DNA from: a virus
Length of the DNA stretch: 33,617 bases
Virus record (IMG/VR): IMGVR_UViG_3300020454_000037
Coordinates: 1 to 33,617 of that record
Strand: one strand, 5' to 3'
Under the pieces are notes generated by a model. That model was not told the origin of the DNA, made no database searches, and saw only the letters and a list, made by a program, of their open reading frames with translations. A program made the translations under genes and the position numbers. Positions 13,117-20,717 of the stretch are shown here, piece after piece (position 1 is the first letter of the stretch; each line of letters starts with the position of its first letter).

Positions 13117-15315
13117 TTATGCAACTGTCTCTATGAATGAGTTGTGCATCTTCTTATTAGACTTCTTGTTCTTGAACATCTTTTTAAATGTCCTAGTAAT
13201 CTCTGCACGTGTGGAATCTTCCTTAATGTCATCCCATAGTTCTTCTGTATCATTCTGATTGTTAGATGGCATAACGAATAACTTATTGTATCCAGTGTTT
13301 GTGAGGGCAACATACTTATCCTTTCTGTATGCCTTCTGTGCTTTCTCCATTGGTACTGTATCATACTCAAATGCTCTGGAGAAGAAGTAATGTCCATCAC
13401 GTGAACCAAGTAAACGGAATCCAATAACATTAAGCATAGGATATGTCTCACGTAGGTTCTGGAGGAGAACCTGTGTAACTTGATCAGACCCATCAAACTT
13501 CTCATAGGTACGTCCTAGTTTACGATCTCTAAGGAAACAGTTGTAACCTAGAGAATTAGCATATGGACGATTGTTGTATTGATGTAACTCACTGTAGTAA
13601 GAAGAGCATTGTCCTTCACCATCAGTAAGAACACATAATGTAAGTTTGTCTACTCTTTTGCTGAATGCTTTTATAATTGGTCTCATCAATACAAGTGCTT
13701 CATTCAAAGGTGTACCTGATAGATTAAATCCTGGTGCTGCTGTAAAACTTACAGCGAAACCATTTTTGAAACTATAGTAACTTCTGAAGTTGTTAGCAGT
13801 AGCATTGATGTAAAGGTACATAAGTGATGCTTCAAATTGCTTTTTCTTCTGAGTAGAAGATACTACATTGAGTAATGTGAAACCATTCTCAAGAGCAAAC
13901 TCACCTATAACAGGTTCGTGTAAAGTCTTTTCTCTATGTGGATAGTCATCATCTGGTTGAATACCATTGACATCCATTCTATAAGAAGAAGCAAATCCAT
14001 CATTAGTAAATGCGTAGACATCAAATGGGATGTTGACTTTCTTACAGAACCAAGATAGTTGGATAACTTGCTCTGTAGTTTCTCTTATGTTAGAAGACAT
14101 AGAACCTGACCAATCTAATAGGAAGATCATACCGTGGTTCTTACCTTCTGGAAGTACAGTTACTTTCTTAAAGATGTCATCAGTAAACTTGTATGTGTGT
14201 AGTTTAGATGTATCAAGAACACCTGTACGAGAAGTTCTAGCACGAGCATATGATGTTGCTGCTTTCTTACACTCAAACTCTTTTACAAGATAGTTTACTT
14301 CTTTCTGTGATTTCTTGTAGAAGTTATTGTACTCTTCAACAGTTCTGTCATAAGATTCTTTTCTACCCTCTTCTTTTAAATCACCTTCTACAGAGAAATG
14401 ATTTTGATTTACTTTAAGAAGATAATCTGCACCAACTATAAAGTGATCAGGATTTAGGTTCTTAGGTAATTCAACATATACATTCTCACGACCGTAACGT
14501 GGTTCCTCTGTTAGATCTTTTGTTCCCTGAGTAAATGCGTCATCAGTTTGTGATTGGAATGGGTCATAGTCTACACCACCTGATCTGGTTCCTGATGGAA
14601 CTTGACCTTCTTGCTGTACCTGCTCTCCTTTGTCCCAAGGTTGATTTGGATTGATGATCTCTTGATCTGGAGTTTCTTCAAAGTCCATACTCTCTCCGTC
14701 TTCAACTTGACCTTGACCACCTTCTTGGTTCTCATCATTTGACTCACCTATTTTTTCTTGTTCTTTCTGCTCTTCAATCTCTTGCATTACTTTGTAGATT
14801 TCTACTGCTGCTTCTATTGCATCTTCAAATGTTTCTGCATTACCTGTAAGGTCTACAAGATACTCGTGCTCTGGTGCAAAATCGATAGGAGTAAATGCAC
14901 CTGACTTGAAGTGAAGATTGATTTTGTCAACTAGATTGATCTCATCTTGATCATCAGGAATCATAAAGAAATCCATAGCATCTAGTTCTCTGTATCCTCT
15001 ATAAAATGTTTTTGGAAGACCACCATACTTTCTCTTCATCAACTTCTCAATGCGTGCATCTTCTGTTACGTTGATGATTGACTTAGGGCAAGGTAATTCA
15101 TCCCATAGTCTGTTAGGTGTAAACAGTGCGTGTCCTACTTCGTGTGCTACTAAAAGATCATATACTTCTTCGGTTGCTTTTTCCCAGTTAGGTAATGTAA
15201 GAACTCTGCGAGCAACATCAAAGGATGCAGTTTCACAGGTCTTGTGCTCAACAACAAGGTCTTCTGTAGCAAGTAGTTTTGCAAGTGTTCCTTTTACTCC
15301 AGTGTTTACAGTCAT
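13117..15315 (-). CDS. VWA-domain protein with HExxH motif, CobT-like partner of CobS
   Basis: 732 residues, three parts. The N-terminal domain has H58-E-V-G-H62 (LLVAHEVGHALF) and a following NVTEDARIEKLMKRKYGG, the arrangement of zinc metallopeptidases with a downstream acidic ligand. An acidic, low-complexity linker covers about 178-265 (EEQKEQEKIGESND, GGQGQVEDGE). The C-terminal VWA domain has a complete metal site: D401-W-S403-G-S405, T535 in SGTPLNEAL and D565 in CVLTDGEGQ. CobT has an acidic linker and a C-terminal VWA of this kind, so this is the likely partner of the adjacent CobS. Cyanophage copies are labelled cobT or peptidase. The start has only an A-tract, no Shine-Dalgarno. 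Confidence 0.85.
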   Translation of the reverse strand: MTVNTGVKGTLAKLLATEDLVVEHKTCETASFDVARRVLTLPNWEKATEEVYDLLVAHEVGHALFTPNRLWDELPCPKSIINVTEDARIEKLMKRKYGGLPKTFYRGYRELDAMDFFMIPDDQDEINLVDKINLHFKSGAFTPIDFAPEHEYLVDLTGNAETFEDAIEAAVEIYKVMQEIEEQKEQEKIGESNDENQEGGQGQVEDGESMDFEETPDQEIINPNQPWDKGEQVQQEGQVPSGTRSGGVDYDPFQSQTDDAFTQGTKDLTEEPRYGRENVYVELPKNLNPDHFIVGADYLLKVNQNHFSVEGDLKEEGRKESYDRTVEEYNNFYKKSQKEVNYLVKEFECKKAATSYARARTSRTGVLDTSKLHTYKFTDDIFKKVTVLPEGKNHGMIFLLDWSGSMSSNIRETTEQVIQLSWFCKKVNIPFDVYAFTNDGFASSYRMDVNGIQPDDDYPHREKTLHEPVIGEFALENGFTLLNVVSSTQKKKQFEASLMYLYINATANNFRSYYSFKNGFAVSFTAAPGFNLSGTPLNEALVLMRPIIKAFSKRVDKLTLCVLTDGEGQCSSYYSELHQYNNRPYANSLGYNCFLRDRKLGRTYEKFDGSDQVTQVLLQNLRETYPMLNVIGFRLLGSRDGHYFFSRAFEYDTVPMEKAQKAYRKDKYVALTNTGYNKLFVMPSNNQNDTEELWDDIKEDSTRAEITRTFKKMFKNKKSNKKMHNSFIETVA

Positions 15316-15328
15316 TTTTTTTCGTGTC

Positions 15329-15372
15329 GTATGTACATACTATAAACGCTCCCAGACTGTTTGGAAGCGTTT
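15329..15372 (-). promoter_or_regulatory. Hairpin and 12-bp palindrome upstream of the VWA gene
   Basis: An imperfect hairpin (AAACGCTCC at 344-352 against GGAAGCGTTT at 363-372, one bulge) is followed by the perfect palindrome GTATGTACATAC at 15329-15340, 14 bases before the VWA start codon. A TATAGT that could be a -10 box lies between them. This may be an operator, a leader structure or a weak terminator for the operon upstream; the hairpin has no T run. Confidence 0.4.
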
Positions 15373-15393
15373 AGTAGACGGTTTATCAACTGT

Positions 15394-15552
15394 CTACGTC
15401 TCTTTCTTGCTTGACGAAGTTTCTGAGGTTTTAATGTCCTCTTTTGTTTCTTCTTCGAGTGATGCTGCCAGTTCGGGAGTTGCATTGTCCTTTTCCAGTT
15501 TGTTTATCAGTTTGTCCAACCACTCGCTGTTATTTGTAAACCTTTCAATCAT
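15394..15552 (-). CDS. 52-residue acidic protein
   Basis: Short gene starting ATGATTGA within the end of the oxygenase gene (8-base overlap). The protein reads MIERFTNNSEWLDKLINKLE, then EKDNATPELAASLEEETKED and a Ser/Thr/Lys tail ending SSSKKET. It is helical and charged, without recognised motifs. The tight overlap, a complete frame and the lack of any better reading in this stretch support it. It is the last gene of the gp55-gp47-gp46 operon, before the VWA gene leader. Confidence 0.6.
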   Translation of the reverse strand: MIERFTNNSEWLDKLINKLEKDNATPELAASLEEETKEDIKTSETSSSKKET

Positions 15553-16123
15553 AGACTAACATAGATGGAAATCTTTCTAATCTATCTAGGTGACTTAAGG
15601 ATAACATAAACGAAATACTCCATCTTTCTTCATCTGAATAATTATATGTTACCTCGTGGTCCAAGAACCCTGGCCAGATCAGGATGTCTTTCTCTGTAGG
15701 TATGTGAAGATGGGTGGAACAATGATATGGTTGATGTATCATCATTGCTTCTACTGTAGGTGATGGATTATAAAATTGTATGTTACCTGAGTCTGCATCT
15801 GGAACTGTCACATAGTATGTACCTGCCATATCACAACAAGCGTGGTTGTGTCTGGTTTGATATGATCCTGGTGGATTTATATTAACCCAAGCGTGGGTAC
15901 ATTCTAGTTTATCATCATACTTTGAGATTGCTTCATTAAGATATGAACCAAACTCAGGATACTCTAAGTGAATACGATTGTCTGATCTTATTGTAGAATA
16001 TCCAGTTCCATTGAAAGCATTATCTGGCACACAAAATTCATCCCTTCTACTATGTAGATGTTTCTGGAACTGATGGTGCATTTTAAACTCATCATTTCCT
16101 CTGTAATAGGGAGTGTCAAACAT
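15545..16123 (-). CDS. 2OG-Fe(II) oxygenase-like protein, HxH type
   Basis: 192 residues with the shared pattern: W-V-N-I-N-P-P (79-85), H92-N-H94 in TRHNHACCDMAGTYYV, IQFYNP (115-120), H156 in WPGFLDHEV and R167 in ERWSISFM. It is closest in layout to the oxygenase next to gp55: both have W-[VI]-N-[IV]-N-P-P, a GxFYV/GTYYV strand and P-G-x-L-x-H. Both lie in the gp55-gp47-gp46 operon, so they probably arose by duplication. The start overlaps the zinc-ribbon gene stop by one base (TAATG). The substrate is unknown. Confidence 0.8.
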   Translation of the reverse strand: MFDTPYYRGNDEFKMHHQFQKHLHSRRDEFCVPDNAFNGTGYSTIRSDNRIHLEYPEFGSYLNEAISKYDDKLECTHAWVNINPPGSYQTRHNHACCDMAGTYYVTVPDADSGNIQFYNPSPTVEAMMIHQPYHCSTHLHIPTEKDILIWPGFLDHEVTYNYSDEERWSISFMLSLSHLDRLERFPSMLVYD

Positions 16124-16287
16124 TATGGTCTAAATTCATCCTTTGGTAAATAAACCTCAACATATGATCCACATTTAGGACAAGAAAGATTACTGACTAT
16201 AGAAATTTCATCATTACAATAATCTTCTCCAGTAAAGTCTCCTCCCCAGATTAATTGTACATCTGGTCCGCAGTGCCAACAATTCAT
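16123..16287 (-). CDS. Small zinc-ribbon protein
   Basis: 54 residues with two CxxC knuckles: C3-W-H-C6 at the start (MNCWHCGPDVQLIWGG) and C36-P-K-C39 (NLSCPKCGSYVEVYLP). This is a classical zinc ribbon, a common small cyanophage gene. Such proteins bind nucleic acid or a polymerase/nuclease partner. It starts four bases inside the end of gp46 (ATGA) and its stop overlaps the next start (TAATG), so it is made with the recombination nuclease. Confidence 0.8.
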   Translation of the reverse strand: MNCWHCGPDVQLIWGGDFTGEDYCNDEISIVSNLSCPKCGSYVEVYLPKDEFRP

Positions 16288-17999
16288 TCTATCTCTCCAC
16301 ATTTAGAAAAGTTATTTACCTTATCAAATTTAATTGTTTTTTCAAATTTGTCAAGTAATACATCACCTTTATGAGATATGATAAAGATGTTTGCATCTCC
16401 AAAACCTTTTAATATCTTTAATAATTCTTCTGTAGCATAGTTATCTAGAGAACTATCAAATACCTCATCTAAGATAAGAAGGTTTGTGGCAATAGAGTTC
16501 TTCATCTTTGCAACGTGTCTCCAAGTAAATAGAAGTGATAGATCAATCTTCTGTTTCTCTCCTTCTGAGAATGAGGAATAAGAAAACTTATCTCTATAAC
16601 GAGACTTTATAACTTCATTAAACTCTTCATCAAGAGTAAAGTTAATATAAGTATCCATATTAGATAAGAATTTATTAATGTATTGATTGATGACAGGTAT
16701 ATACTTAGCAATAATTTTAGACTTGATACCACCATCTTTAAGTAAACTACTTACAAGTTTATAATCACTTGATAGTCTTGATACTTCTGCACAGGCATCT
16801 TCCTTTACCTCATACTCTGCTTGTCTTTGCATAAAGGTTTGTTTCTCTGTAGCAATGTTAGGTTTATCGTGTAAGTTTTTAATCTCTCCTAGTATCCTAG
16901 TATTAGTTTTTACTAATCTAGATTCTTTATCTAACAGGTGATGTATCTCTCTTTGCATATCAACATAGTTATCTGCTGCTTCTGAGAACTCAACCATCTT
17001 GGATCTGACCTTTGCAATCTCTAACTTAAGTTGGTCTTGTGCTTTACCTAATTCATTACCTTTGGTTGCTAAAGAATTTACTTTAATATTTCTAAGTGAC
17101 TCATCTATATCTTGAGTACAGGTAGGGCAAGTAGAATGTTCATTAAAGAATTGTATGTCCTTTTCAATTCTTTCAATCTTAGTATCTAATTTAGTACCAA
17201 TAGTTTTTGCACTTTCCCATTTAGATTCAAGTGCACTTAGTTGTGTTTTAAAGTCACCTAGTTCTTTCATTTTAGTTTGTAACATATTAATATTATTCTT
17301 TACTGCTATCATACCATCTTCATTCTCTTTAAACTGTTCTTCTAATATCCCTATCCTTTCATCGTTTGCACCAGTTAATGCTGATAGAATTCTTTTTTGT
17401 GCAATGACTCTCTCTTCTGCGACCTGCAATTCATACTCACAGTCTCTAAGTGATTCATTATTATCTCTTACACGTTCTCTTAATAAGAGATTCATATTAG
17501 AAAATATTTGTATGTCTAGTAAATCTTCTATAACTTCTCTTCTATGTCCTGCTGCAAGTTGCATAAATGGAACAAATGTACTACTCCCTAGTATGACCAC
17601 TTGTGTAAATGATTTGTAATTAAGTTTAAGTACAGATTGTTCTAAGTATTTTTGATAATCTCTACTAGCAGCATCTTGATCTAACAACGCATCATTACGA
17701 TATATCTCAAAAATAGCAGGTTTCATACCACGAACTACTTTATACTTAACAGTTCCTACTGAAAATTCTATCTCTACTACACAGTCTTTATCATTAATTG
17801 AATTGACTAAAAGACCCTTACTGACTTTGCGGAAGGGTCTATTGAATAATCCATAGGTCAAAGCATCAAGCATTGTAGATTTACCTGTGCCATTACCACC
17901 TATCACTAGAGTTGATCTAGTGTCGGATAAATTAAATTCTGTGAATTGATTGCCTGTAGATAATAAATTCTTCCAACGAAGTTTTTCAAATACAATCAT
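16284..17999 (-). CDS. 46: Recombination endonuclease subunit gp46 (Rad50/SbcC-like)
   Basis: 571 residues, close to T4 gp46 (560). Walker A GGNGTGKS lies at 34-41 after FEKLRWKNLLSTGN. A long coiled coil from about 170 to 420 carries the zinc hook C291-P-T-C294 near its tip. The ABC signature SFSEGEKQK is at about 476-484 and Walker B LLILDEVFDSSLD at about 507-519. With gp47 it forms the Mre11/Rad50-type nuclease that resects DNA ends for recombination-dependent replication and degrades host DNA. It overlaps the DUF3110 gene upstream and the zinc-ribbon gene downstream by four bases each. Confidence 0.96.
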   Translation of the reverse strand: MIVFEKLRWKNLLSTGNQFTEFNLSDTRSTLVIGGNGTGKSTMLDALTYGLFNRPFRKVSKGLLVNSINDKDCVVEIEFSVGTVKYKVVRGMKPAIFEIYRNDALLDQDAASRDYQKYLEQSVLKLNYKSFTQVVILGSSTFVPFMQLAAGHRREVIEDLLDIQIFSNMNLLLRERVRDNNESLRDCEYELQVAEERVIAQKRILSALTGANDERIGILEEQFKENEDGMIAVKNNINMLQTKMKELGDFKTQLSALESKWESAKTIGTKLDTKIERIEKDIQFFNEHSTCPTCTQDIDESLRNIKVNSLATKGNELGKAQDQLKLEIAKVRSKMVEFSEAADNYVDMQREIHHLLDKESRLVKTNTRILGEIKNLHDKPNIATEKQTFMQRQAEYEVKEDACAEVSRLSSDYKLVSSLLKDGGIKSKIIAKYIPVINQYINKFLSNMDTYINFTLDEEFNEVIKSRYRDKFSYSSFSEGEKQKIDLSLLFTWRHVAKMKNSIATNLLILDEVFDSSLDNYATEELLKILKGFGDANIFIISHKGDVLLDKFEKTIKFDKVNNFSKCGEIE

Positions 18000-18262
18000 A
18001 ATTTAAGATCAGAGGGAGGTGTAACGAGATCGTTTGGAGTAATTATACAATACATATAACCGTGGTTGACACAGTTTTGTCTGACTTGCTCCTCATCTAA
18101 CTCTAGAATTAGCAAAGGTCTATTATAATCTAATGCCTCCAACTGTGTATAATAACGTATTGCATCATCTTTGTCAACAAAAATTTGCACAACCTTTTCA
18201 TCTTTCTCGTCATCTGTGACAGCGTAGACTCCTCCAGTTGCTTTATCGGTAAGTACAAACAT
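17996..18262 (-). CDS. DUF3110 protein, cyanobacterial type
   Basis: 88 residues: MFVLTDKATGGVYAVTDD, VVQIFVDKDDAIRYYTQLEAL, PLLILELDEEQVRQNCVNHGY, ITPNDLVTPPSDLKL. The order F-x-D-x-D-DA-x-R-Y/F-x-x-x-L-EA, then D-x-E-x-[VI]-x-x-x-C-x-x-x-G-Y and a P-x-D/E-L-V-x-PP end matches DUF3110, a family found in cyanobacteria and their relatives, as I remember it. It was probably acquired from the host. It is wedged between gp47 and gp46, starting on the gp47 stop (TAATG) and overlapping gp46 by four bases, so it is produced in step with the two nuclease subunits. Function is unknown. Confidence 0.8.
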   Translation of the reverse strand: MFVLTDKATGGVYAVTDDEKDEKVVQIFVDKDDAIRYYTQLEALDYNRPLLILELDEEQVRQNCVNHGYMYCIITPNDLVTPPSDLKL

Positions 18263-19308
18263 TAGACGTTAAGTGCCTCAAGGTAAAGTGATTTAACAAT
18301 TTTAACAATATTCTTTTTATCAATATGATCTTCTAATTCATTAACATAAGTTTCTAAGATAGTCATAGTGTCTTCTAATTTTATAGACTCATCTACCTCA
18401 ACTGCTTCAAGAGTTAGATCTTCAATAATTTTTAAATCTGCTACACCAACGTCTTGTAAATGTTTTACATAGCGATCAAATAATTTTTGATTATCTTTCT
18501 GTTGAACTACTATCTTTACATAACTTCCTACCAATTCTTTATGGTCTGGTAGTGTTTCATAATCATTATTAGTATCATCATAAAATATTTTTTCAAATAT
18601 ATTAAAAGGATTTTGAATGAATGTTAATCTTAAGTCATCAGTATTTAGGACGTGAAAACCTCTAACAGCACCATAGTCATTCCAGTAAAGTTGGTACGGA
18701 TTACCGAGATACATTATATTATCTTGTCTTGATCTGTGATGGAAATGACCTGTGCAAGTTAATTTAAACTTAGAAAACCTCTCAGGATCTTCACCGTGCT
18801 CCATACGAACTCCAGGAAGTGCTTCAAACCCTGCTAGTTCTAGATGTCCCATACAAGCAGTGGCATCTGTATCTACTATTGTGTCGTAGATCTTTTGTTT
18901 GTTATCATCACAAATCCAAGGAAGCATTAAAAATTTTCTATCATCTAAAACTAATTCTGTAGGTTCTTTTATAACTTCTAAGTTTTGATATTCTTTAAGT
19001 AAATGATCGCAAGCGTTTACCCTGAGTGTATTCTTAAAATATATGTCGTGATTACCAATCAACATATACATCTTGATACCTCTATCCTGTAAAGGTTTGA
19101 ACCACATATTTCTAGTAGACTCTAGTGAAAGATAGTTTATACTCTTACGTTTATCAAACGTATCTCCTAAACAAAATACAGTATCTATATTATTCCTATC
19201 AATATAAGGAAAAACAATTTGCTCATAGAATTGTTTAAACTTACCTAGGAATACTGGGTTATCATTTCTTGCACCAAAGTGCTGATCTGTAATAAGAAGA
19301 ATCTTCAT
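18262..19308 (-). CDS. 47: Recombination endonuclease subunit gp47 (Mre11/SbcD-like)
   Basis: 348 residues (T4 gp47 is 339). The calcineurin-type phosphoesterase motifs are all present: ITDQHFG (D8, H10), CLGDTFDKR (47-55), IGNHD (84-88), and CTGHFHHRS (185-193) with the metal-binding histidines. It is the nuclease partner of gp46 in DNA-end processing. The start is fixed by MKILLITDQHFG at the very N-terminus and overlaps the upstream small gene by four bases (ATGA). Confidence 0.96.
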   Translation of the reverse strand: MKILLITDQHFGARNDNPVFLGKFKQFYEQIVFPYIDRNNIDTVFCLGDTFDKRKSINYLSLESTRNMWFKPLQDRGIKMYMLIGNHDIYFKNTLRVNACDHLLKEYQNLEVIKEPTELVLDDRKFLMLPWICDDNKQKIYDTIVDTDATACMGHLELAGFEALPGVRMEHGEDPERFSKFKLTCTGHFHHRSRQDNIMYLGNPYQLYWNDYGAVRGFHVLNTDDLRLTFIQNPFNIFEKIFYDDTNNDYETLPDHKELVGSYVKIVVQQKDNQKLFDRYVKHLQDVGVADLKIIEDLTLEAVEVDESIKLEDTMTILETYVNELEDHIDKKNIVKIVKSLYLEALNV

Positions 19309-19565
19309 TTCTTCTCCTTCTTCATATACTCCTCTCTACCATCTTTTGTAAAGACCTTCTTCTCATAATTAAAGTATGGATGATTAGCAGCAGAAATTAC
19401 TGGGTTCTTTGACCTGTTCTTAATAACAATGAACCTATCAGCAGCAAATGTCCCTGCCAACTGTACTACAACATCGTCATCATCTTTCCAATTAATACTA
19501 CCATCTTTCTTGGTGTGTAGCATTGCTTCTTGTATCTGGTCAATTAGTTCTTGAGTTAGTTTCAT
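19305..19565 (-). CDS. Small conserved phage protein of unknown function
   Basis: 86 residues: MKLTQELIDQIQEAMLHTKKD, INWKDDDDVVVQLAGTFAADRFIVI, HPYFNYEKKVFTKDGREEYMKKEKK. A helical N-terminus is followed by an acidic patch and a short beta-rich core, with a strongly basic end. There are no cysteines, membrane segments or nucleotide-binding motifs, and the family was not recognised, though similar small genes sit next to gp47 in other cyanophages. It overlaps the oxygenase gene upstream and gp47 downstream by four bases each, so it belongs firmly to this operon. Confidence 0.72.
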   Translation of the reverse strand: MKLTQELIDQIQEAMLHTKKDGSINWKDDDDVVVQLAGTFAADRFIVIKNRSKNPVISAANHPYFNYEKKVFTKDGREEYMKKEKK

Positions 19566-20128
19566 TTTAATCTTATATTATAGGAAACAGAAATCCTGTC
19601 TCCATCTGAATTGTTCTCGGAAACATAATGCCACAGATGACCTGGCATCATATAAAATCTACCCTCTTCACACTCACATTTAAAAGTGCTATTGAGTTTA
19701 CCTATTTTATTATACACCGAACCATCGTTTCGCACAACCTCTAATGTTCCTGTCTCTTCTCCAGTTTGTACATAGAAGTTACCAACGAGTTCACACGTTC
19801 CGTGAGTATGAATTATGTTATGACCGTATGGAGGATTTACATTTATCCAGTAGGAACATTCATCCACCACCATATCATAACTCATCATCTTAGAAAAGTA
19901 ATTTGCAAATTCAATAATCTGTTCTTTTAATTTTGTAAGTTCATCAAAAGGCATATGATATACCCAGTTAGTTTGAAAACTATTTCTCCCTGACCTAGTA
20001 CAACTATGAGTTAGTTCATTCTTTAAAGTATAGATTTCTTCCTTAAGTTTATCTAAGGATACATCTATCTTTGATGACATCATAAAATCAGAAAAGATTA
20101 TATCATAATGTAAATCGTTTGGTATCAT
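19562..20128 (-). CDS. 2OG-Fe(II) oxygenase-like protein, HxH type
   Basis: 188 residues. Pattern residues: YWINVNPPYGHN (93-104), H107-T-H109 in IIHTHGTCELVGNFYV, H167 in MPGHLWHYVSE and R178 in GDRISVSYN. It pairs with the oxygenase at 15545-16123 by the shared N-P-P and F/YYV segments. The N-terminal 80 residues are helical and charged. It starts four bases inside the end of gp55 (ATGA), so it is expressed with the late sigma factor and upstream of the gp46/47 nuclease. The substrate is unknown. Confidence 0.8.
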   Translation of the reverse strand: MIPNDLHYDIIFSDFMMSSKIDVSLDKLKEEIYTLKNELTHSCTRSGRNSFQTNWVYHMPFDELTKLKEQIIEFANYFSKMMSYDMVVDECSYWINVNPPYGHNIIHTHGTCELVGNFYVQTGEETGTLEVVRNDGSVYNKIGKLNSTFKCECEEGRFYMMPGHLWHYVSENNSDGDRISVSYNIRLK

Positions 20129-20601
20129 TGATACTTGTTATTCATTTCAATACGTGTCTTAATATTATTGAGTGCTGCCACATCTACATCACCATCAGTA
20201 TGAAAGATCTGATCAAAACCAGACTTCTCTATAATTTTTTCTCTGATTGATTGTTGTCTTTTCTCTTTTGCTATTCTTCTTAAGAAAGCAAAGTAAACTA
20301 TCTGTGTAAAATAAGCAAAAGGATTTTTAGATTTGTTAGGATCAAAGTTATCAATGTATTGAACGCAGTTCTCTATCCCATCTGAAACCATATCTTCTTT
20401 GTACATATAGTTAATGAAGTTTGGTCTATAAGATAGGTGCGTCGCGATTTTTAAAAAGCAATCTCCTACGTACTCTGGTATCCTTGGTTTGGATTTTTCC
20501 TGAGACGCTGCACGTTTTACCCTTTCTTTATGATTGATAAGTGCTTCTAAAAATTTTTTGTTATCAACATAGTGTTGACTCTTTGCTCTTTTTCTTGGCA
20601 T
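20125..20601 (-). CDS. 55: Late-transcription sigma factor gp55
   Basis: 158 residues (T4 gp55 is 185). The N-terminus is basic (MPRKRAKSQHYVDNKKFLEAL). The sigma region 2 core is seen in YRPNFINYMYKEDMVSDGIENCVQYIDNFDPNKSKNPFAYFTQIVYFAFLRRIAKEKRQ, with D-G-I-x-N-C and the N-P-F-A-Y-F-T-Q stretch typical of gp55. It directs RNA polymerase to the TATAAATA-type boxes seen elsewhere in this window. AAGG lies 4 bases before the ATG. A sigma70-like promoter lies immediately upstream, which suits a gene that must be made before late transcription begins. Confidence 0.92.
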   Translation of the reverse strand: MPRKRAKSQHYVDNKKFLEALINHKERVKRAASQEKSKPRIPEYVGDCFLKIATHLSYRPNFINYMYKEDMVSDGIENCVQYIDNFDPNKSKNPFAYFTQIVYFAFLRRIAKEKRQQSIREKIIEKSGFDQIFHTDGDVDVAALNNIKTRIEMNNKYQ

Positions 20602-20636
20602 ACTGCCTTGTGAGGTTGTACTTATATTAACATATA

Positions 20637-20664
20637 ATCATAAATTATGCCAGGGGGTTGACAA
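20637..20664 (-). promoter_or_regulatory. Sigma70-like promoter for gp55 (TTGTCA-N16-TATGAT)
   Basis: The minus strand has TTGTCA (20659-20664), 16 bases, then TATGAT (20637-20642). The expected start of transcription is about 30 bases before the gp55 ATG. Its -35 box is the reverse complement of, and overlaps, the -35 box of a plus-strand promoter. Confidence 0.55.
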
Positions 20665-20686
20665 GAGATGAAATATTACGTACAAT
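20658..20686 (+). promoter_or_regulatory. Sigma70-like promoter pointing against the genes (TTGACA-N17-TACAAT)
   Basis: Perfect TTGACA at 20658-20663, 17 bases, then TACAAT at 20681-20686 on the plus strand. It would start a transcript near 20693 running antisense through the LSm-like gene and toward uvsW. No plus-strand gene is visible downstream beyond a nine-codon frame. Confidence 0.5.
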
Positions 20687-20717
20687 AACTCTGTAAGGGT
20701 TCAAGGGATGGTTATAA

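Noticed and set aside
15050-15559. 169-codon open frame on the plus strand opposite the VWA gene start and the 52-residue gene
   Set aside because: No ribosome site or recognised motif; the minus strand is fully explained by the HExxH region and two coupled genes.
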